Positions 1-6,946 of a stretch of DNA of 32,859 nt are shown here, in pieces; within the stretch, counting starts at the first letter, position 1; each line of letters starts with the position of its first letter. This DNA is from Myxococcales bacterium. Lineage in GTDB: Bacteria > Myxococcota_A > Polyangia > Polyangiales > Polyangiaceae. A model generated the notes under the pieces. It had not been told where the DNA came from. It saw nothing but the letters and a program-made list of their open reading frames with translations, and did no database searches. The position numbers were made by a program, and so were the translations under genes. The DNA lies in assembly GCA_012514535.1 (NCBI GenBank), contig JAAZAA010000375.1, forward strand, positions 1 to 32,859, given 5' to 3'.

Positions 1-60
1 CCGCAGGGTCTTCGACCAGAGCCGCTCCCAAAAGGATTGATCGTAATCGGGGTTCGTCAT
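1..60 (-). CDS. N-terminus of a probable SAM-dependent methyltransferase (partial)
   Basis: Only the first 20 codons lie in the window; the gene runs off the left edge. The reverse strand from the ATG at 60 reads MTNPDYDQSFWERLWSKTLR with no stop. The pattern of Asp-Tyr-Asp, then Phe-Trp-Glu, then Leu-Trp resembles the opening of small class I SAM-dependent methyltransferases, which often begin with a D-FW-E-Y/W stretch just before the SAM fold. No SAM motif is inside the window, so the function is inferred from this short N-terminus alone. A GGAG lies about 12 bases upstream of the ATG, which is far for a ribosome site. The gene follows the HTTM-like membrane protein on the same strand after a 51-base gap, so the two may be co-transcribed. 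Confidence 0.5.
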   Translation of the reverse strand, partial: MTNPDYDQSFWERLWSKTLR

Positions 61-111
61 CGGGAAGACGGGCTCCTGCTCGTGTTGGTCTCGGACGGCG
101 TCGGCTCACGG

Positions 112-540
112 TCATCGATCGATCACAGCGAGCCGCTTGGATCGGTGCCCCGGGAGCTCATCCAGGAACGCGTGCAGCCGATCTCGATCCAAGAAGGCCA
201 GGTAGGCGCACCATACCATCGCCGAGAAGGTGCTCACCGGGAGCATGACGTAGAAGACCCCGTGGAGGGCGAGCCCGAGGGGCATCAGCCAAGGGCGCGC
301 CCGCGGCAGCCAGAGCCCCACGGCGAGGGCCAGCTCCAAGACCACCGCGCCCGTCCCCGCGAGGAGCGCTACCCAGGAGAGCCAGGGCGAATCCGGTGCC
401 GGCGATGCTACTACGCGGATCCGGTGGTTCGTCACCCGCTGCCCCGCGAGGGAGGCCGCGTCGAGGTGCCCCGCGCAGGTCACCTCGACGCTCCGGAGAC
501 GCTCCGAGACGGGCTCACACCCCCCGCGCCGCTCCGACAT
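112..540 (-). CDS. Short HTTM/DoxX-like membrane protein, possibly 5'-truncated
   Basis: The protein is about 143 residues if it starts at the ATG at 540. Residues about 1-45 are hydrophilic and unrecognised. From about residue 48 there are two or three membrane segments, with stretches such as VVLELALAVGLWLPRARPW, LGLALHGVFYVMLPVSTFS and MVWCAYLAFLDRDRL. That order (helix, Pro-Arg loop, Leu-His-Gly, Phe-Ser, Tyr-Leu-Phe-Leu-Asp) matches the last helices of HTTM-domain proteins, relatives of the vitamin-K-dependent carboxylase membrane domain; DoxX-like proteins are the alternative. Full HTTM proteins are much longer, so this is either a remnant or a minimal relative. It is divergent from ccmH, whose start is 42 bases away, leaving no room for the missing N-terminal half. 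The C-terminal sequence looks clearly protein-like; the start is uncertain. Confidence 0.55.
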   Translation of the reverse strand: MSERRGGCEPVSERLRSVEVTCAGHLDAASLAGQRVTNHRIRVVASPAPDSPWLSWVALLAGTGAVVLELALAVGLWLPRARPWLMPLGLALHGVFYVMLPVSTFSAMVWCAYLAFLDRDRLHAFLDELPGHRSKRLAVIDR

Positions 541-582
541 GGTGCTCGCCCCGACGACGATTCCCGCGTAGGCTCCCAGCCC

Positions 583-1242
583 ATGCAGTGCTCCCTGCGC
601 TCGACACGCACCGCTCCCAGGCGGACGCGACGGACGGCCCCGCTGCTGCGCGCGATCTTCACCGCGGCGCTCGTCCTCGCGGGAGGGCAGGCCCTCGGCC
701 TCGTCCAGGGCCTCGGCATCGCTCAGGCCCAAACTGCGCAGGCCCAGACCGCGCCAGCGGGCGCCGAAGCGCCGCGTCCCGGATCGGAGACGTCGGGGGA
801 GAGCCAGCGGAAGGCGCAGTCCATCGCGCGCCGGACGATGAGCCCCTTCTGCCCCGGGCGCACCCTCGCCGACTGCCCCAGCGAGCACGCCGCTGCCTGG
901 CGACGAGAGATCCAGGTGATGCTCGACGAGGGGCGCACGGCTCAGGAGATCCAGGAGGAGTTCGAGCGCCGCGCGGGGGGTGACCTCTCGGGCAGCCCGA
1001 ACCGCGCCGCGGGGTATGGCCTCTCCCTGGGCCTGGCCGCCGCCTCTCTGGCGGTGCTCTACGGGCTCCTGCAGGTGCTGCGCGGGCGGCGCCCCACGGC
1101 TCCGGACGGCGCTCCCGCGCAGGGGAAGCCCGGTGAGACGAGCGGCGACGCGGCCACCGCGGCGGCGGTGACGGATCCGAAGCTCGACGAGCGCCTCGAG
1201 CGGGAGCTCGCCGAAGAGCTCGACGACGACGAAGACGACTGA
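583..1242 (+). CDS. ccmH: CcmH-like cytochrome c biogenesis protein
   Basis: 219 residues. An Arg-rich N-terminus and a hydrophobic stretch (about residues 21-47) form a signal peptide or anchor, followed by an Ala/Gln-rich AQAQT tract. Residues about 80-135 match the CcmH/CycL fold: a Cys-containing loop SPFCPGRTLADC with C90 and C98, then WRREIQVMLDEGRTAQEI, the usual three-helix bundle. A membrane helix follows (about residues 144-166), then an acidic tail ending in an Asp-rich run. CcmH holds or reduces apocytochrome c cysteines before haem attachment, outside the inner membrane. The classic motif is LRCxxCQ; here the cysteines are seven residues apart, a variant I believe occurs in several non-model phyla. 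No other ccm gene is in the window. The ATG at 583 places the signal peptide correctly. Confidence 0.75.
   Translation: MQCSLRSTRTAPRRTRRTAPLLRAIFTAALVLAGGQALGLVQGLGIAQAQTAQAQTAPAGAEAPRPGSETSGESQRKAQSIARRTMSPFCPGRTLADCPSEHAAAWRREIQVMLDEGRTAQEIQEEFERRAGGDLSGSPNRAAGYGLSLGLAAASLAVLYGLLQVLRGRRPTAPDGAPAQGKPGETSGDAATAAAVTDPKLDERLERELAEELDDDEDD
736..750 (+). repeat. 15-base in-frame repeat unit in ccmH
   Basis: GCTCAGGCCCAAACT (721-735) is followed directly by GCGCAGGCCCAGACC (736-750), two copies of a 15-base unit with four mismatches. They encode the AQTAQAQT tract just after the signal peptide. The unit length matches the intergenic tandem repeats elsewhere in the window. Confidence 0.6.
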
Positions 1243-1348
1243 GCCGACGACGCAGCGGCTCGGCGCGACGGATCGACGGAGCGAGTCGACGGCGCCGCGG
1301 GCCACTGACCCATCGCGGCCCGCTGCGGGCCCGCTCAGCGCCGGTCCC
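1243..1348. terminator. Convergent gap with two GC-rich hairpins
   Basis: This gap separates ccmH (plus) from gor (minus). GAGCCG at 1241-1246, which includes the last bases of the ccmH stop, pairs with CGGCTC at 1256-1261. GGCCC at 1317-1321 pairs with GGGCC at 1327-1331 around a 5-base loop. Neither is followed by a clear T-run on either strand, so they are only candidate transcript ends. Confidence 0.35.
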
Positions 1349-2716
1349 TCAGCGCATCAGCACGAGCTCTTCGGACGCCGTCGGGTGGATGGCGACGGTG
1401 GCGTCGAGGTCTGCCTTCGTGGCTCCCATCTTGAGGGCCACCGCGAAGCCCTGGATCATCTCGTCGGCGCCCCGCCCGATGACGTGGATGCCCACCACCT
1501 TCTCCTTGTTGCCCACGGTCACCAGCTTCATCGCCGTGGGCACCTGGCGGGCGCCGAAGGCATGGTAGAGGTTCGTGAAGCGGGTCGTGTAGCACTTCAC
1601 GTCCGCCCCGTAGCGCTGGATGGCCTCGTCCTCCGTCAGCCCCACGGTGCCGATGGGCGGATGGCTGAACACCACGCTGGGGATGTCGTCGTAGTCGAGG
1701 CGCGCGTCCGGCTGATCTCCGAAGAGGCGATCCGCGAGGCGCCGCCCCGCGGCGATGGCGACGGGCGCGAGGTTCTTGCGATTGGTGACGTCTCCTACCG
1801 CGTAGATCCCGCGCACGTTCGTGGCCTGCCCCGCGTCGACGCGGATGGCGCCCTGGTCGTCGAGCTCCACCCCGAGCTCCGCCAGGCCCAGGCTCTCCGT
1901 GTTCGGCGTGCGCCCGATCGCCCAGAGCACCATGTCGAAGCCCTCCTGGCTCTGGTCGTCGTCCCCGAGGAGCACGAGCCCGTGCGCGTGCTCCTCCAGG
2001 GCCCGCGGCACGAAGCGCGTCACCACGTCCACGCCCCCCGCGGTGAGCTCCTCCAGCAGGGTCTCACGCAGGAGCACGTCGAAGGTCCGCAGCACCTGCT
2101 GCTTGCGCAAGAAGAGCGTGACGGCGCTCCCGAGGGCCGCCAGCATGCCCGCCAGCTCCACCGCGATGTACCCCGCGCCCACCACCGCGACGCGCCGGGG
2201 CTGCGCCTCGAGACGGAAGAAGTCGTCGGAGGTGATGCCGAGCTCCGCGCCCGGGATCTTCGGGAGGGTCGGTCGACCTCCCGTGGCGACCAGGACGTGC
2301 GAGCCCGTCAAGCGGCGACCGGCGACCTCGACCTCCTGGGGCCCCACGAACCGAGCCCACCCCTCGACGTGCTCGACGTCATCCATCTGCAGCCGGTTGG
2401 CGTAGATGCCCCGGAGACGCTCCAGATAGGCGTCCCGCCGCGCCTTGAACGAGGCCCAGTCGAAGGGGTGTCCCCCCTCGGGCGGCGCCTGCAGGTGGAA
2501 ACCATAGGCCCGCGCGTCCGCCAGCTCGTGAGCCAGGGCCGCGGCGTTGAAGGTCATCTTCTTGGGGATGCAGCCGCGGTTGACGCACGTGCCGCCGAGA
2601 TCGGCGCCCTCCACGAGGCCCACCCGAGCGCCGTAGGACGCCGCCCGACGCGCCGCGGCGATCCCGCCGCTGCCACCGCCGATCACCAGGAAGTCGAAAT
2701 GGTCTCGCCTGCTCAT
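1349..2716 (-). CDS. gor: Glutathione-disulfide reductase
   Basis: 455 residues, close to the E. coli enzyme (450). It reduces glutathione disulfide with NADPH, using FAD, in the cytoplasm. An N-terminal FAD-binding GGGSGG lies at residues 13-18. The redox-active disulfide is C44/C49 in [13 protein letters not shown]. The NADPH domain has GAGYIAVE followed by FLRKQQVLR; the two Arg there are the pair that selects NADPH over NADH in glutathione reductases. The second FAD motif is IYAVGDVT, and the C-terminal HPTASEE supplies the catalytic His-Glu to the partner subunit. The CVNRGC spacing and the Arg pair argue for glutathione reductase over lipoamide dehydrogenase or mercuric reductase. The ATG at 2716 overlaps the stop of the upstream membrane-protein gene by 4 bases (ATGA), so translation is probably coupled. 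A glutaredoxin gene near 12.5 kb fits the same thiol chemistry. Confidence 0.93.
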   Translation of the reverse strand: MSRRDHFDFLVIGGGSGGIAAARRAASYGARVGLVEGADLGGTCVNRGCIPKKMTFNAAALAHELADARAYGFHLQAPPEGGHPFDWASFKARRDAYLERLRGIYANRLQMDDVEHVEGWARFVGPQEVEVAGRRLTGSHVLVATGGRPTLPKIPGAELGITSDDFFRLEAQPRRVAVVGAGYIAVELAGMLAALGSAVTLFLRKQQVLRTFDVLLRETLLEELTAGGVDVVTRFVPRALEEHAHGLVLLGDDDQSQEGFDMVLWAIGRTPNTESLGLAELGVELDDQGAIRVDAGQATNVRGIYAVGDVTNRKNLAPVAIAAGRRLADRLFGDQPDARLDYDDIPSVVFSHPPIGTVGLTEDEAIQRYGADVKCYTTRFTNLYHAFGARQVPTAMKLVTVGNKEKVVGIHVIGRGADEMIQGFAVALKMGATKADLDATVAIHPTASEELVLMR

Positions 2717-3258
2717 GCTTCTTCGGCTTCTTCGGGTTGGGGGAAGTCCATGGACTCGGGGTAGTCGTCGAGGCCAGCGCCCCCGCGCAGGGGGATGGCC
2801 CGCGCCAGGGCGACCCGCTCGAGGGCCGCGGCCAGCCCGGCGGGATCTCCGACCCGGGGCAGGAACTGATAGGAGCCATCCCAGAGCTCCAGCCCGATGG
2901 CCCCGCTGGCCTCCACGTTGATACAGTCGATCTGGGCCCAGCGGTACCGCTTGACCCGGGGCCAGATGCTCGACACCACGTCCCGGAACTCGACCGCGTC
3001 ATGCCGGATGCGCACCCCCCGCATCCCCGAGCGGAGGAACGACGCCACCGCGCTCACCACGATCATCGCCGTCACCGTGCGGGTGTCGATGAGGTGTTGG
3101 CGCATGAACATGTACTCATACAGCCACGTGTCGTGGGGGCCGCGCTCCACCGCCACCACCAGGGCGACCACGGCCGCCGCCACGACCGTGTAGAGGAGCG
3201 CAGGCAGCCGCTGCACGAAGGGAGGCCCATAGACCTCCTCACGGGGGCGATAGGTCAT
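2713..3258 (-). CDS. Small two-helix membrane protein of unknown function
   Basis: 181 residues from the ATG at 3258 ([11 protein letters not shown]). A membrane helix ([20 protein letters not shown], about residues 19-38) and a second, weaker one (about 60-77) are followed by a soluble domain of about 100 residues. That domain includes [32 protein letters not shown] and [16 protein letters not shown]. The pattern of short beta-strands and IGLELWDGS resembles the PH-like domains of small bacterial membrane proteins, but I do not recognise a named family. It is the first gene of a two-gene unit with gor, overlapping it by 4 bases. A longer reading to an ATG at 3339 adds 27 residues of poor quality and moves towards the divergent transaldolase gene, so I prefer 3258. 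Confidence 0.7.
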   Translation of the reverse strand: MTYRPREEVYGPPFVQRLPALLYTVVAAAVVALVVAVERGPHDTWLYEYMFMRQHLIDTRTVTAMIVVSAVASFLRSGMRGVRIRHDAVEFRDVVSSIWPRVKRYRWAQIDCINVEASGAIGLELWDGSYQFLPRVGDPAGLAAALERVALARAIPLRGGAGLDDYPESMDFPQPEEAEEA

Positions 3259-3398
3259 GTCGAAGCCCGGAGGCCGTGAAGGTCGCGCCACGTCCCTAAG
3301 GTAGCCCGGCGCATGCCCGGATGGGCTCGCTTTTGGCAAGGGATGCGCTACAGGGAAGCGCGTGGAGCCGCCCGCGGGCGCGGCTCGGGAGACCCGGC

Positions 3399-4046
3399 GT
3401 GAAGATTTTCATCGATTCTGCAGATGTGGGAGAGATCCGCGAGGCGGCCGCCATGGGCGCCATCGACGGGGTGACGACCAACCCGTCCCTGCTCGCGAAG
3501 TCCGGTCGGCCGACACGCCAGACCATCGCCGAGATCTGTGAGCTCGTCGACGGCCCCGTATCCGCCGAGGTGATCGCCACCGACACCGCCGGCATCCTGG
3601 AAGAGGGACGCTCCCTCGCGGCCATCCACGACAACGTCGTCGTGAAGGTGCCCCTGGTGATGGAGGGGCTGCGCGCCGTCCGTCAGTTCAGCGCCGAGGG
3701 GATCAAGACGAACGTCACCCTCTGCTTGTCCCCGACGCAGGCGCTGCTCGCCGCGAAGGCGGGCGCCACGTACATCTCCCCCTTCGTGGGGCGCCTCGAC
3801 GACGTGAGCGAAGACGGCATGGAGCTGATCGAGAAGCTCGTGACGATCTACCGGAACTACGACTTCGACACCGAGGTGCTCGTCGCGAGCGTGCGTCACC
3901 CGGGCCACGTCGTGCAGTCGGCGCTGCTCGGCGCCGACGCCTGCACCATCCCCTTCAAGGTCATCGCCCAGCTGATCAAGCATCCGCTCACGGATCGCGG
4001 GCTCGCCCAGTTCCTCGAAGACGCCAAGCGGATCCCGCAGGGCTGA
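3399..4046 (+). CDS. tal: Small-type transaldolase / fructose-6-phosphate aldolase
   Basis: 215 residues, the usual length of the compact MipB/TalC transaldolase group (about 215). It should transfer a dihydroxyacetone unit between sugar phosphates in the non-oxidative pentose phosphate pathway; some members are fructose-6-phosphate aldolases instead. The protein opens with [15 protein letters not shown] and has [14 protein letters not shown] near residues 23-36. The Schiff-base Lys is K83 in VVVKVPL, with SPFVGRLDD and VASVRHP further on. The start is the GTG at 3399, where family similarity begins, preceded by GGGAG at 3387-3391; an earlier ATG at 3321 would add an unrelated tail. It is divergent from the gor unit and is followed on the same strand by ybeY. 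Sequence alone does not separate transaldolase from aldolase activity. Confidence 0.9.
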   Translation: MKIFIDSADVGEIREAAAMGAIDGVTTNPSLLAKSGRPTRQTIAEICELVDGPVSAEVIATDTAGILEEGRSLAAIHDNVVVKVPLVMEGLRAVRQFSAEGIKTNVTLCLSPTQALLAAKAGATYISPFVGRLDDVSEDGMELIEKLVTIYRNYDFDTEVLVASVRHPGHVVQSALLGADACTIPFKVIAQLIKHPLTDRGLAQFLEDAKRIPQG

Positions 4047-4058
4047 TCCGACCCGCCC

Positions 4059-4095
4059 GATGCTCGCCTCGCGGCGGCGCCGCCCTCCGAGCATC
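4059..4095 (+). terminator. Nested hairpin between tal and ybeY
   Basis: GATGCTCG (4059-4066) pairs perfectly with CGAGCATC (4088-4095). Inside, GGCGGC pairs with GCCGCC (4073-4084). There is no T-run, so it is not a classic intrinsic terminator. It may be a factor-dependent stop, a transcript-stabilising structure or an attenuator between the two genes. Confidence 0.45.
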
Positions 4096-4115
4096 GCACG
4101 CCCAGCGATTGGGAA

Positions 4116-4616
4116 ATGCCCGTCTACGTCACGCGCCAGGCCAGAAACTCCCCTCCCCTCGACGCACGCCGCGTCCGCACCCTCGCCGGGCGGATGTTGC
4201 GTGAGCTGGAGCTGGGCAACGCGGAGCTCAGCGTCCTGCTCACGAACGACTCAGGGATCCACGAGCTGAACGTGACCCACCGCGGGAAGGACAAGCCCAC
4301 CGACGTGTTGGCCTTCCCTCAAGACGTCGAGTCCATCGACGAGGGGCGTGACCTGCCCGACGACGGCGCGGGAGTCCTCCTCGGCGACGTGGTGATCTCC
4401 CTCGACACCGCCGCGCGACAAGCTCGCGCCCGGCGACGCGACCTGTTCGATGAGGTGCGCTTCCTCTTGGCTCACGGGCTGCTCCATCTCGTGGGGTACG
4501 ATCACGCCACCCCCGACGAGAAGCGTGAGATGACTCGTATGACGCGTCGGCTCGTGCGCGCGGCCAGCGACGACGGTTCTGGCGTCCCGACGCGAACGGT
4601 CAAGGCCGCCCGCTAG
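4116..4616 (+). CDS. ybeY: YbeY endoribonuclease
   Basis: 166 residues. YbeY is a zinc-dependent single-strand RNase involved in 16S rRNA 3' maturation and ribosome quality control. The signature HGLLHLVGYDH is present with metal-binding H120, H124 and H130, preceded by the strand LLGDVVISLDTA and the KPTDVLAFP segment, all in the family order. The C-terminus after about residue 150 is a short basic tail. GGGA lies only one base before the ATG (4111-4114), so no well-spaced ribosome site is seen. It follows tal after 69 bases that contain a strong hairpin. In many bacteria ybeY sits with phoH or hemolysin-type CBS genes; here it does not. Confidence 0.92.
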   Translation: MPVYVTRQARNSPPLDARRVRTLAGRMLRELELGNAELSVLLTNDSGIHELNVTHRGKDKPTDVLAFPQDVESIDEGRDLPDDGAGVLLGDVVISLDTAARQARARRRDLFDEVRFLLAHGLLHLVGYDHATPDEKREMTRMTRRLVRAASDDGSGVPTRTVKAAR

Positions 4617-4692
4617 CAGCGCGGCGACGCGCCGGGCGACCACGCCGCCGTGCCTCGGCTGCGTCGCCGTGCCTTCGCCGCGCCGTCGCCTG

Positions 4693-4740
4693 CCTCCACG
4701 CTGGTCCTCCACGCTGGGCCTCCACGCCGGGCCTCCACGC
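4693..4740. repeat. 13-base tandem repeat, 3.7 copies
   Basis: CCTCCACGCTGGT (4693-4705), CCTCCACGCTGGG (4706-4718), CCTCCACGCCGGG (4719-4731) and the partial CCTCCACGC (4732-4740). Copies differ by one or two bases. The period is not a multiple of three and there is no gene here. Confidence 0.85.
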
Positions 4741-4861
4741 GCCACGACGCGTCGCGATGGCCGCCCGGCGACATGACCCACGATGCCCCGAAGCGCCCGC
4801 CGGAGCACCGCCGGCGTGCGCTCGTCCGCGCGCGCGGAGGCCTACATGCGCCCCTCGTCTA

Positions 4862-4886
4862 CCCCCTGCGGGGGCTCCGGGAGCCC
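4862..4886 (+). terminator. Overlapping hairpins after ybeY
   Basis: CCCCC (4862-4866) can pair with GGGGG (4870-4874). GGGCTC (4872-4877) can pair with GAGCCC (4881-4886) around the triloop CGG. The two stems share bases and are mutually exclusive. No T-run follows on the plus strand (AAAACAAG does), so a role as the ybeY terminator is only possible. Confidence 0.35.
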
Positions 4887-5092
4887 AAAACAAGGGCCCC
4901 GAGCTCTCGAGCAACCTCTGCAAGATGGTCCATAAACCCATGGTCTTCCTAGAGAACTCGGCGCGGAGAGCCCCCGGACCCGCCCGAAGAATGACGGGGC
5001 AGAGGGGACTCACGAGGGGCTAAGTAGACGCTCCGATCGCCGTTCCAGCAGAAAAAAAGCATGATCCGCCGTTGCCCCTCGACGCTTTCCGC

Positions 5093-5121
5093 TTGAAAGG
5101 CGAAAATTCCCTTGTTATCCG
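5093..5121 (+). promoter_or_regulatory. Candidate promoter for hup
   Basis: TTGAAA (5093-5098) is a good -35 match; 17 bases later TATCCG (5116-5121) is a weak -10. CTTTC (5085-5089) and GAAAG (5095-5099) form an inverted repeat over the -35. The site is about 80 bases upstream of the hup start, in locally AT-richer DNA. Prediction only. Confidence 0.35.
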
Positions 5122-5202
5122 TCGCGGTGCCTCAGTCGATCGCGCAGCGGTTGCGTAGGTCCACGAGGCGAGAGACGGCGTCTTTCACAGGAGATTTCAG
5201 GC

Positions 5203-5511
5203 ATGGCAGGCAAGAGGCTGACGAAGGCTCAGATCATTACGGAGCTCGCGAACTCCACCGATCTCGACAAGAAGACGGTGAACAAGCTGTTCGACGAGAT
5301 GTTCACGCTCATCAAGAAGCAGCTCAGCCCCCGCGGCGCCGGCGAGTTCGTTGTGCCCGGTTTGGTGAAGCTGCGCGTGGTCAAGAAGGCCGCCACCAAG
5401 GAGCGTCAGGGCATCAACCCCTTCACGAAGGAGCCCATGACGATCCCGGCGAAGCCCGCGACGAAGAAGATCCGCGCGACGCCCCTCAAGGCGCTCAAGG
5501 ATCTCGTCTGA
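5203..5511 (+). CDS. hup: HU-family DNA-binding protein
   Basis: 102 residues. HU proteins are small dimeric nucleoid proteins that bend DNA. The protein shows the family order: N-terminal helices (LTKAQIITELANSTDLDKKTVNKLFDEM is split here as residues about 6-33), then GEFVVPGLVKLRVVKKAATKE, the basic arm with NPFTKEPMTIPAKPATKKIR and a final helix LKALKDLV. In canonical HU the strand reads G-FG-F; here it is GAGEFVVPGLVKL, a form I associate with HU-like proteins of deltaproteobacteria and spirochaetes. AGGAGA at 5189-5194 lies 8 bases before the ATG, one of the clearest ribosome sites in the window. A strong terminator follows, so the gene is probably monocistronic and well expressed. Confidence 0.9.
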   Translation: MAGKRLTKAQIITELANSTDLDKKTVNKLFDEMFTLIKKQLSPRGAGEFVVPGLVKLRVVKKAATKERQGINPFTKEPMTIPAKPATKKIRATPLKALKDLV

Positions 5512-5533
5512 GATTGACCCGCCCGTAGAATGT

Positions 5534-5567
5534 CCCCGGTCTCCTCCAGGAGCGCCGGGGCTTTCTC
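5534..5567 (+). terminator. Rho-independent terminator of hup
   Basis: CCCCGG (5534-5539) pairs with CCGGGG (5555-5560). An inner stem CTCC (5541-5544) with GGAG (5549-5552) closes a 4-base loop. CTTTCTCGTTT follows, a T-rich tail. It lies 22 bases after the hup stop. Confidence 0.8.
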
Positions 5568-5651
5568 GTTTGTGGGCTGCCCGTGAGGTGATGACGAGCG
5601 GTGACGACGCCGCCCCTCGGCACCGAGCGGCGACACCGCGCTCGCCCGCGC

Positions 5652-6665
5652 TCACCAGTACACGACGACGCCGAAGCGCAGGAGCCCGCCCCCCGAGGTG
5701 TTCGTGACGAGCATCGTGCTCTCGTCGACGAACTCCGGGTTCTGACGGGACGCCCGATCCACGCGGCCCCGCACGAACCCGAGCAGCTCGAGGGGGAGGG
5801 CGACCCGCGGGCTCAGCCGGATCTCGCCGCCGACGCCCGCGTGCGCGCCGAAATACCCGTAGGTGTGCTCCTCGAAGCTCCCGGTGGTCTCACGTTCGAC
5901 CCGCGCCCACGACCCGTGGAGCCCCAAGGGCATGTACACCTGGAACGTCGCGTCCGGGTTGAAGTAGACGAGCGCGCTCGCCGAGACGAACGACTCCCGT
6001 CGTCGATCACCGTGCCAGTCCCGGCCCCGCAGGGAGTCGAAGCCGAGCTCGAGGGCGAAGTGGGGCACCGGGCGGTAGCGCACGCCGACCCCGAGCCCGC
6101 TCATCTCGACGTCCCGCCCACGGCTGCGTCCGAGCGCCGTCTGCACCCTGCCTGCGACGCCCCACAGGGGCTCCCAGCGGGGGCGAGGGCGCAGCTCGAC
6201 GTGCTCGGGGCGCTCACGCACGCCGATCTCTTCCGGAGGCGGCTCGCCCGGTCGGGTTCGCGGGTCGACGATGATCAGCGGCGGGGGTGCGTCCTCCTCT
6301 TCCCAGGTGCTCCGCCGCGTCTCGTAGATCACCGCGGGCGGCTCGGCGGGTTCGGGGACATCCGGCTCCTCCGGAGCGCCCCCCTCGGGCGGATGTGCCC
6401 CGGGCGGCGGCGCCTCGGAGGGGCTCTGTGCCGCGGACGGGGGCGTCTCCGCGGGTGCGGCGGGCGCCTCGGGGGGCGCCTGCTCCGCGTCGGGCGACGA
6501 CGTCTCCGGTGCCTCGGGGGCGGACGGCGGCGCGGCGGTCGCAGGAGGCGCCGCGGGCTCACAGCTCCAGTCCCCCTCCGCGCAGTCCTGTCCGCGCGCC
6601 GAGCCGGCCATGAGGGAGAGACCCAAGATCAACGGAACAGCACGCGTCGAGTATCCCTGTGCCAT
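5652..6665 (-). CDS. Outer-membrane beta-barrel protein with Pro/Ala-rich linker
   Basis: 337 residues. An N-terminal signal peptide (about residues 1-25, cleavage near SARGQ) is followed by a short Cys pair (DCAEGDWSC) and a long Pro/Ala/Glu-rich linker (about 37-115). The C-terminal half (about 160-337) alternates in beta-strand fashion: LGVGVRYRPVPHFALELGF, SASALVYFNPDATFQVYMPLG, FGAHAGVGGEIRLS. It ends in VVVYW; a terminal aromatic residue is typical of barrels inserted by the Bam complex. The layout resembles the small OmpW/OmpA-like barrels common in Myxococcota. The linker could span periplasm or lie at the surface. The function is not known. It is convergent with hup and divergent from the methyltransferase gene. 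Confidence 0.8.
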   Translation of the reverse strand: MAQGYSTRAVPLILGLSLMAGSARGQDCAEGDWSCEPAAPPATAAPPSAPEAPETSSPDAEQAPPEAPAAPAETPPSAAQSPSEAPPPGAHPPEGGAPEEPDVPEPAEPPAVIYETRRSTWEEEDAPPPLIIVDPRTRPGEPPPEEIGVRERPEHVELRPRPRWEPLWGVAGRVQTALGRSRGRDVEMSGLGVGVRYRPVPHFALELGFDSLRGRDWHGDRRRESFVSASALVYFNPDATFQVYMPLGLHGSWARVERETTGSFEEHTYGYFGAHAGVGGEIRLSPRVALPLELLGFVRGRVDRASRQNPEFVDESTMLVTNTSGGGLLRFGVVVYW

Positions 6666-6720
6666 GGTTGGGCTCCGTGTCGCCGTTCGGGGAAAGCTGC
6701 CGGGAGGAGAGCTGCCGACG

Positions 6721-6751
6721 GAGAGGCGTCGACCGAGAGGCGTCGACCGAG
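6721..6751. repeat. 14-base tandem repeat, 2.2 copies
   Basis: GAGAGGCGTCGACC occurs at 6721-6734 and again, identical, at 6735-6748, followed by GAG. It lies in the 281-base divergent gap (6666-6946) between the outer-membrane protein and the RlmI-like gene. Nothing else is recognisable in that gap. Confidence 0.8.
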
Positions 6752-6946
6752 CCTAGCAATCGACCGCTCATCCGCCAGCGAGCGCGCGCTCGCCGGAAGG
6801 CGCCTTCCTTGGGAGCGCTCGGGCCCGACGTTCGGCGGGGCGCCCGTCTCGCTGCGCCACGGCGGACGCGGATGTGCGTCCCTGTGGGGAGCGCCCTGGA
6901 TGGCGCCCACGTTTACAAGCTCGCCCGGACGGCGTAGGCCGCGCCC

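Larger units (their letters stand above)
4617..5202. other. 586-base non-coding gap upstream of hup
   Basis: No convincing gene on either strand; the open frames here are low-complexity Arg/Ala/Pro. The gap holds a 13-base tandem repeat (4693-4740), a compact pair of overlapping hairpins (4862-4886), a less GC-rich stretch (about 4915-5120) with a long-range inverted repeat (4915-4921 with 4999-5005), and a candidate promoter for hup. The stretch could hide a small RNA. Confidence 0.6.

Noticed and set aside
5112-5528. A 138-codon plus-strand frame overlapping hup.
   Set aside because: hup in the other frame has clear family motifs and a good ribosome site; this frame is Arg/Gly/His-rich shadow.
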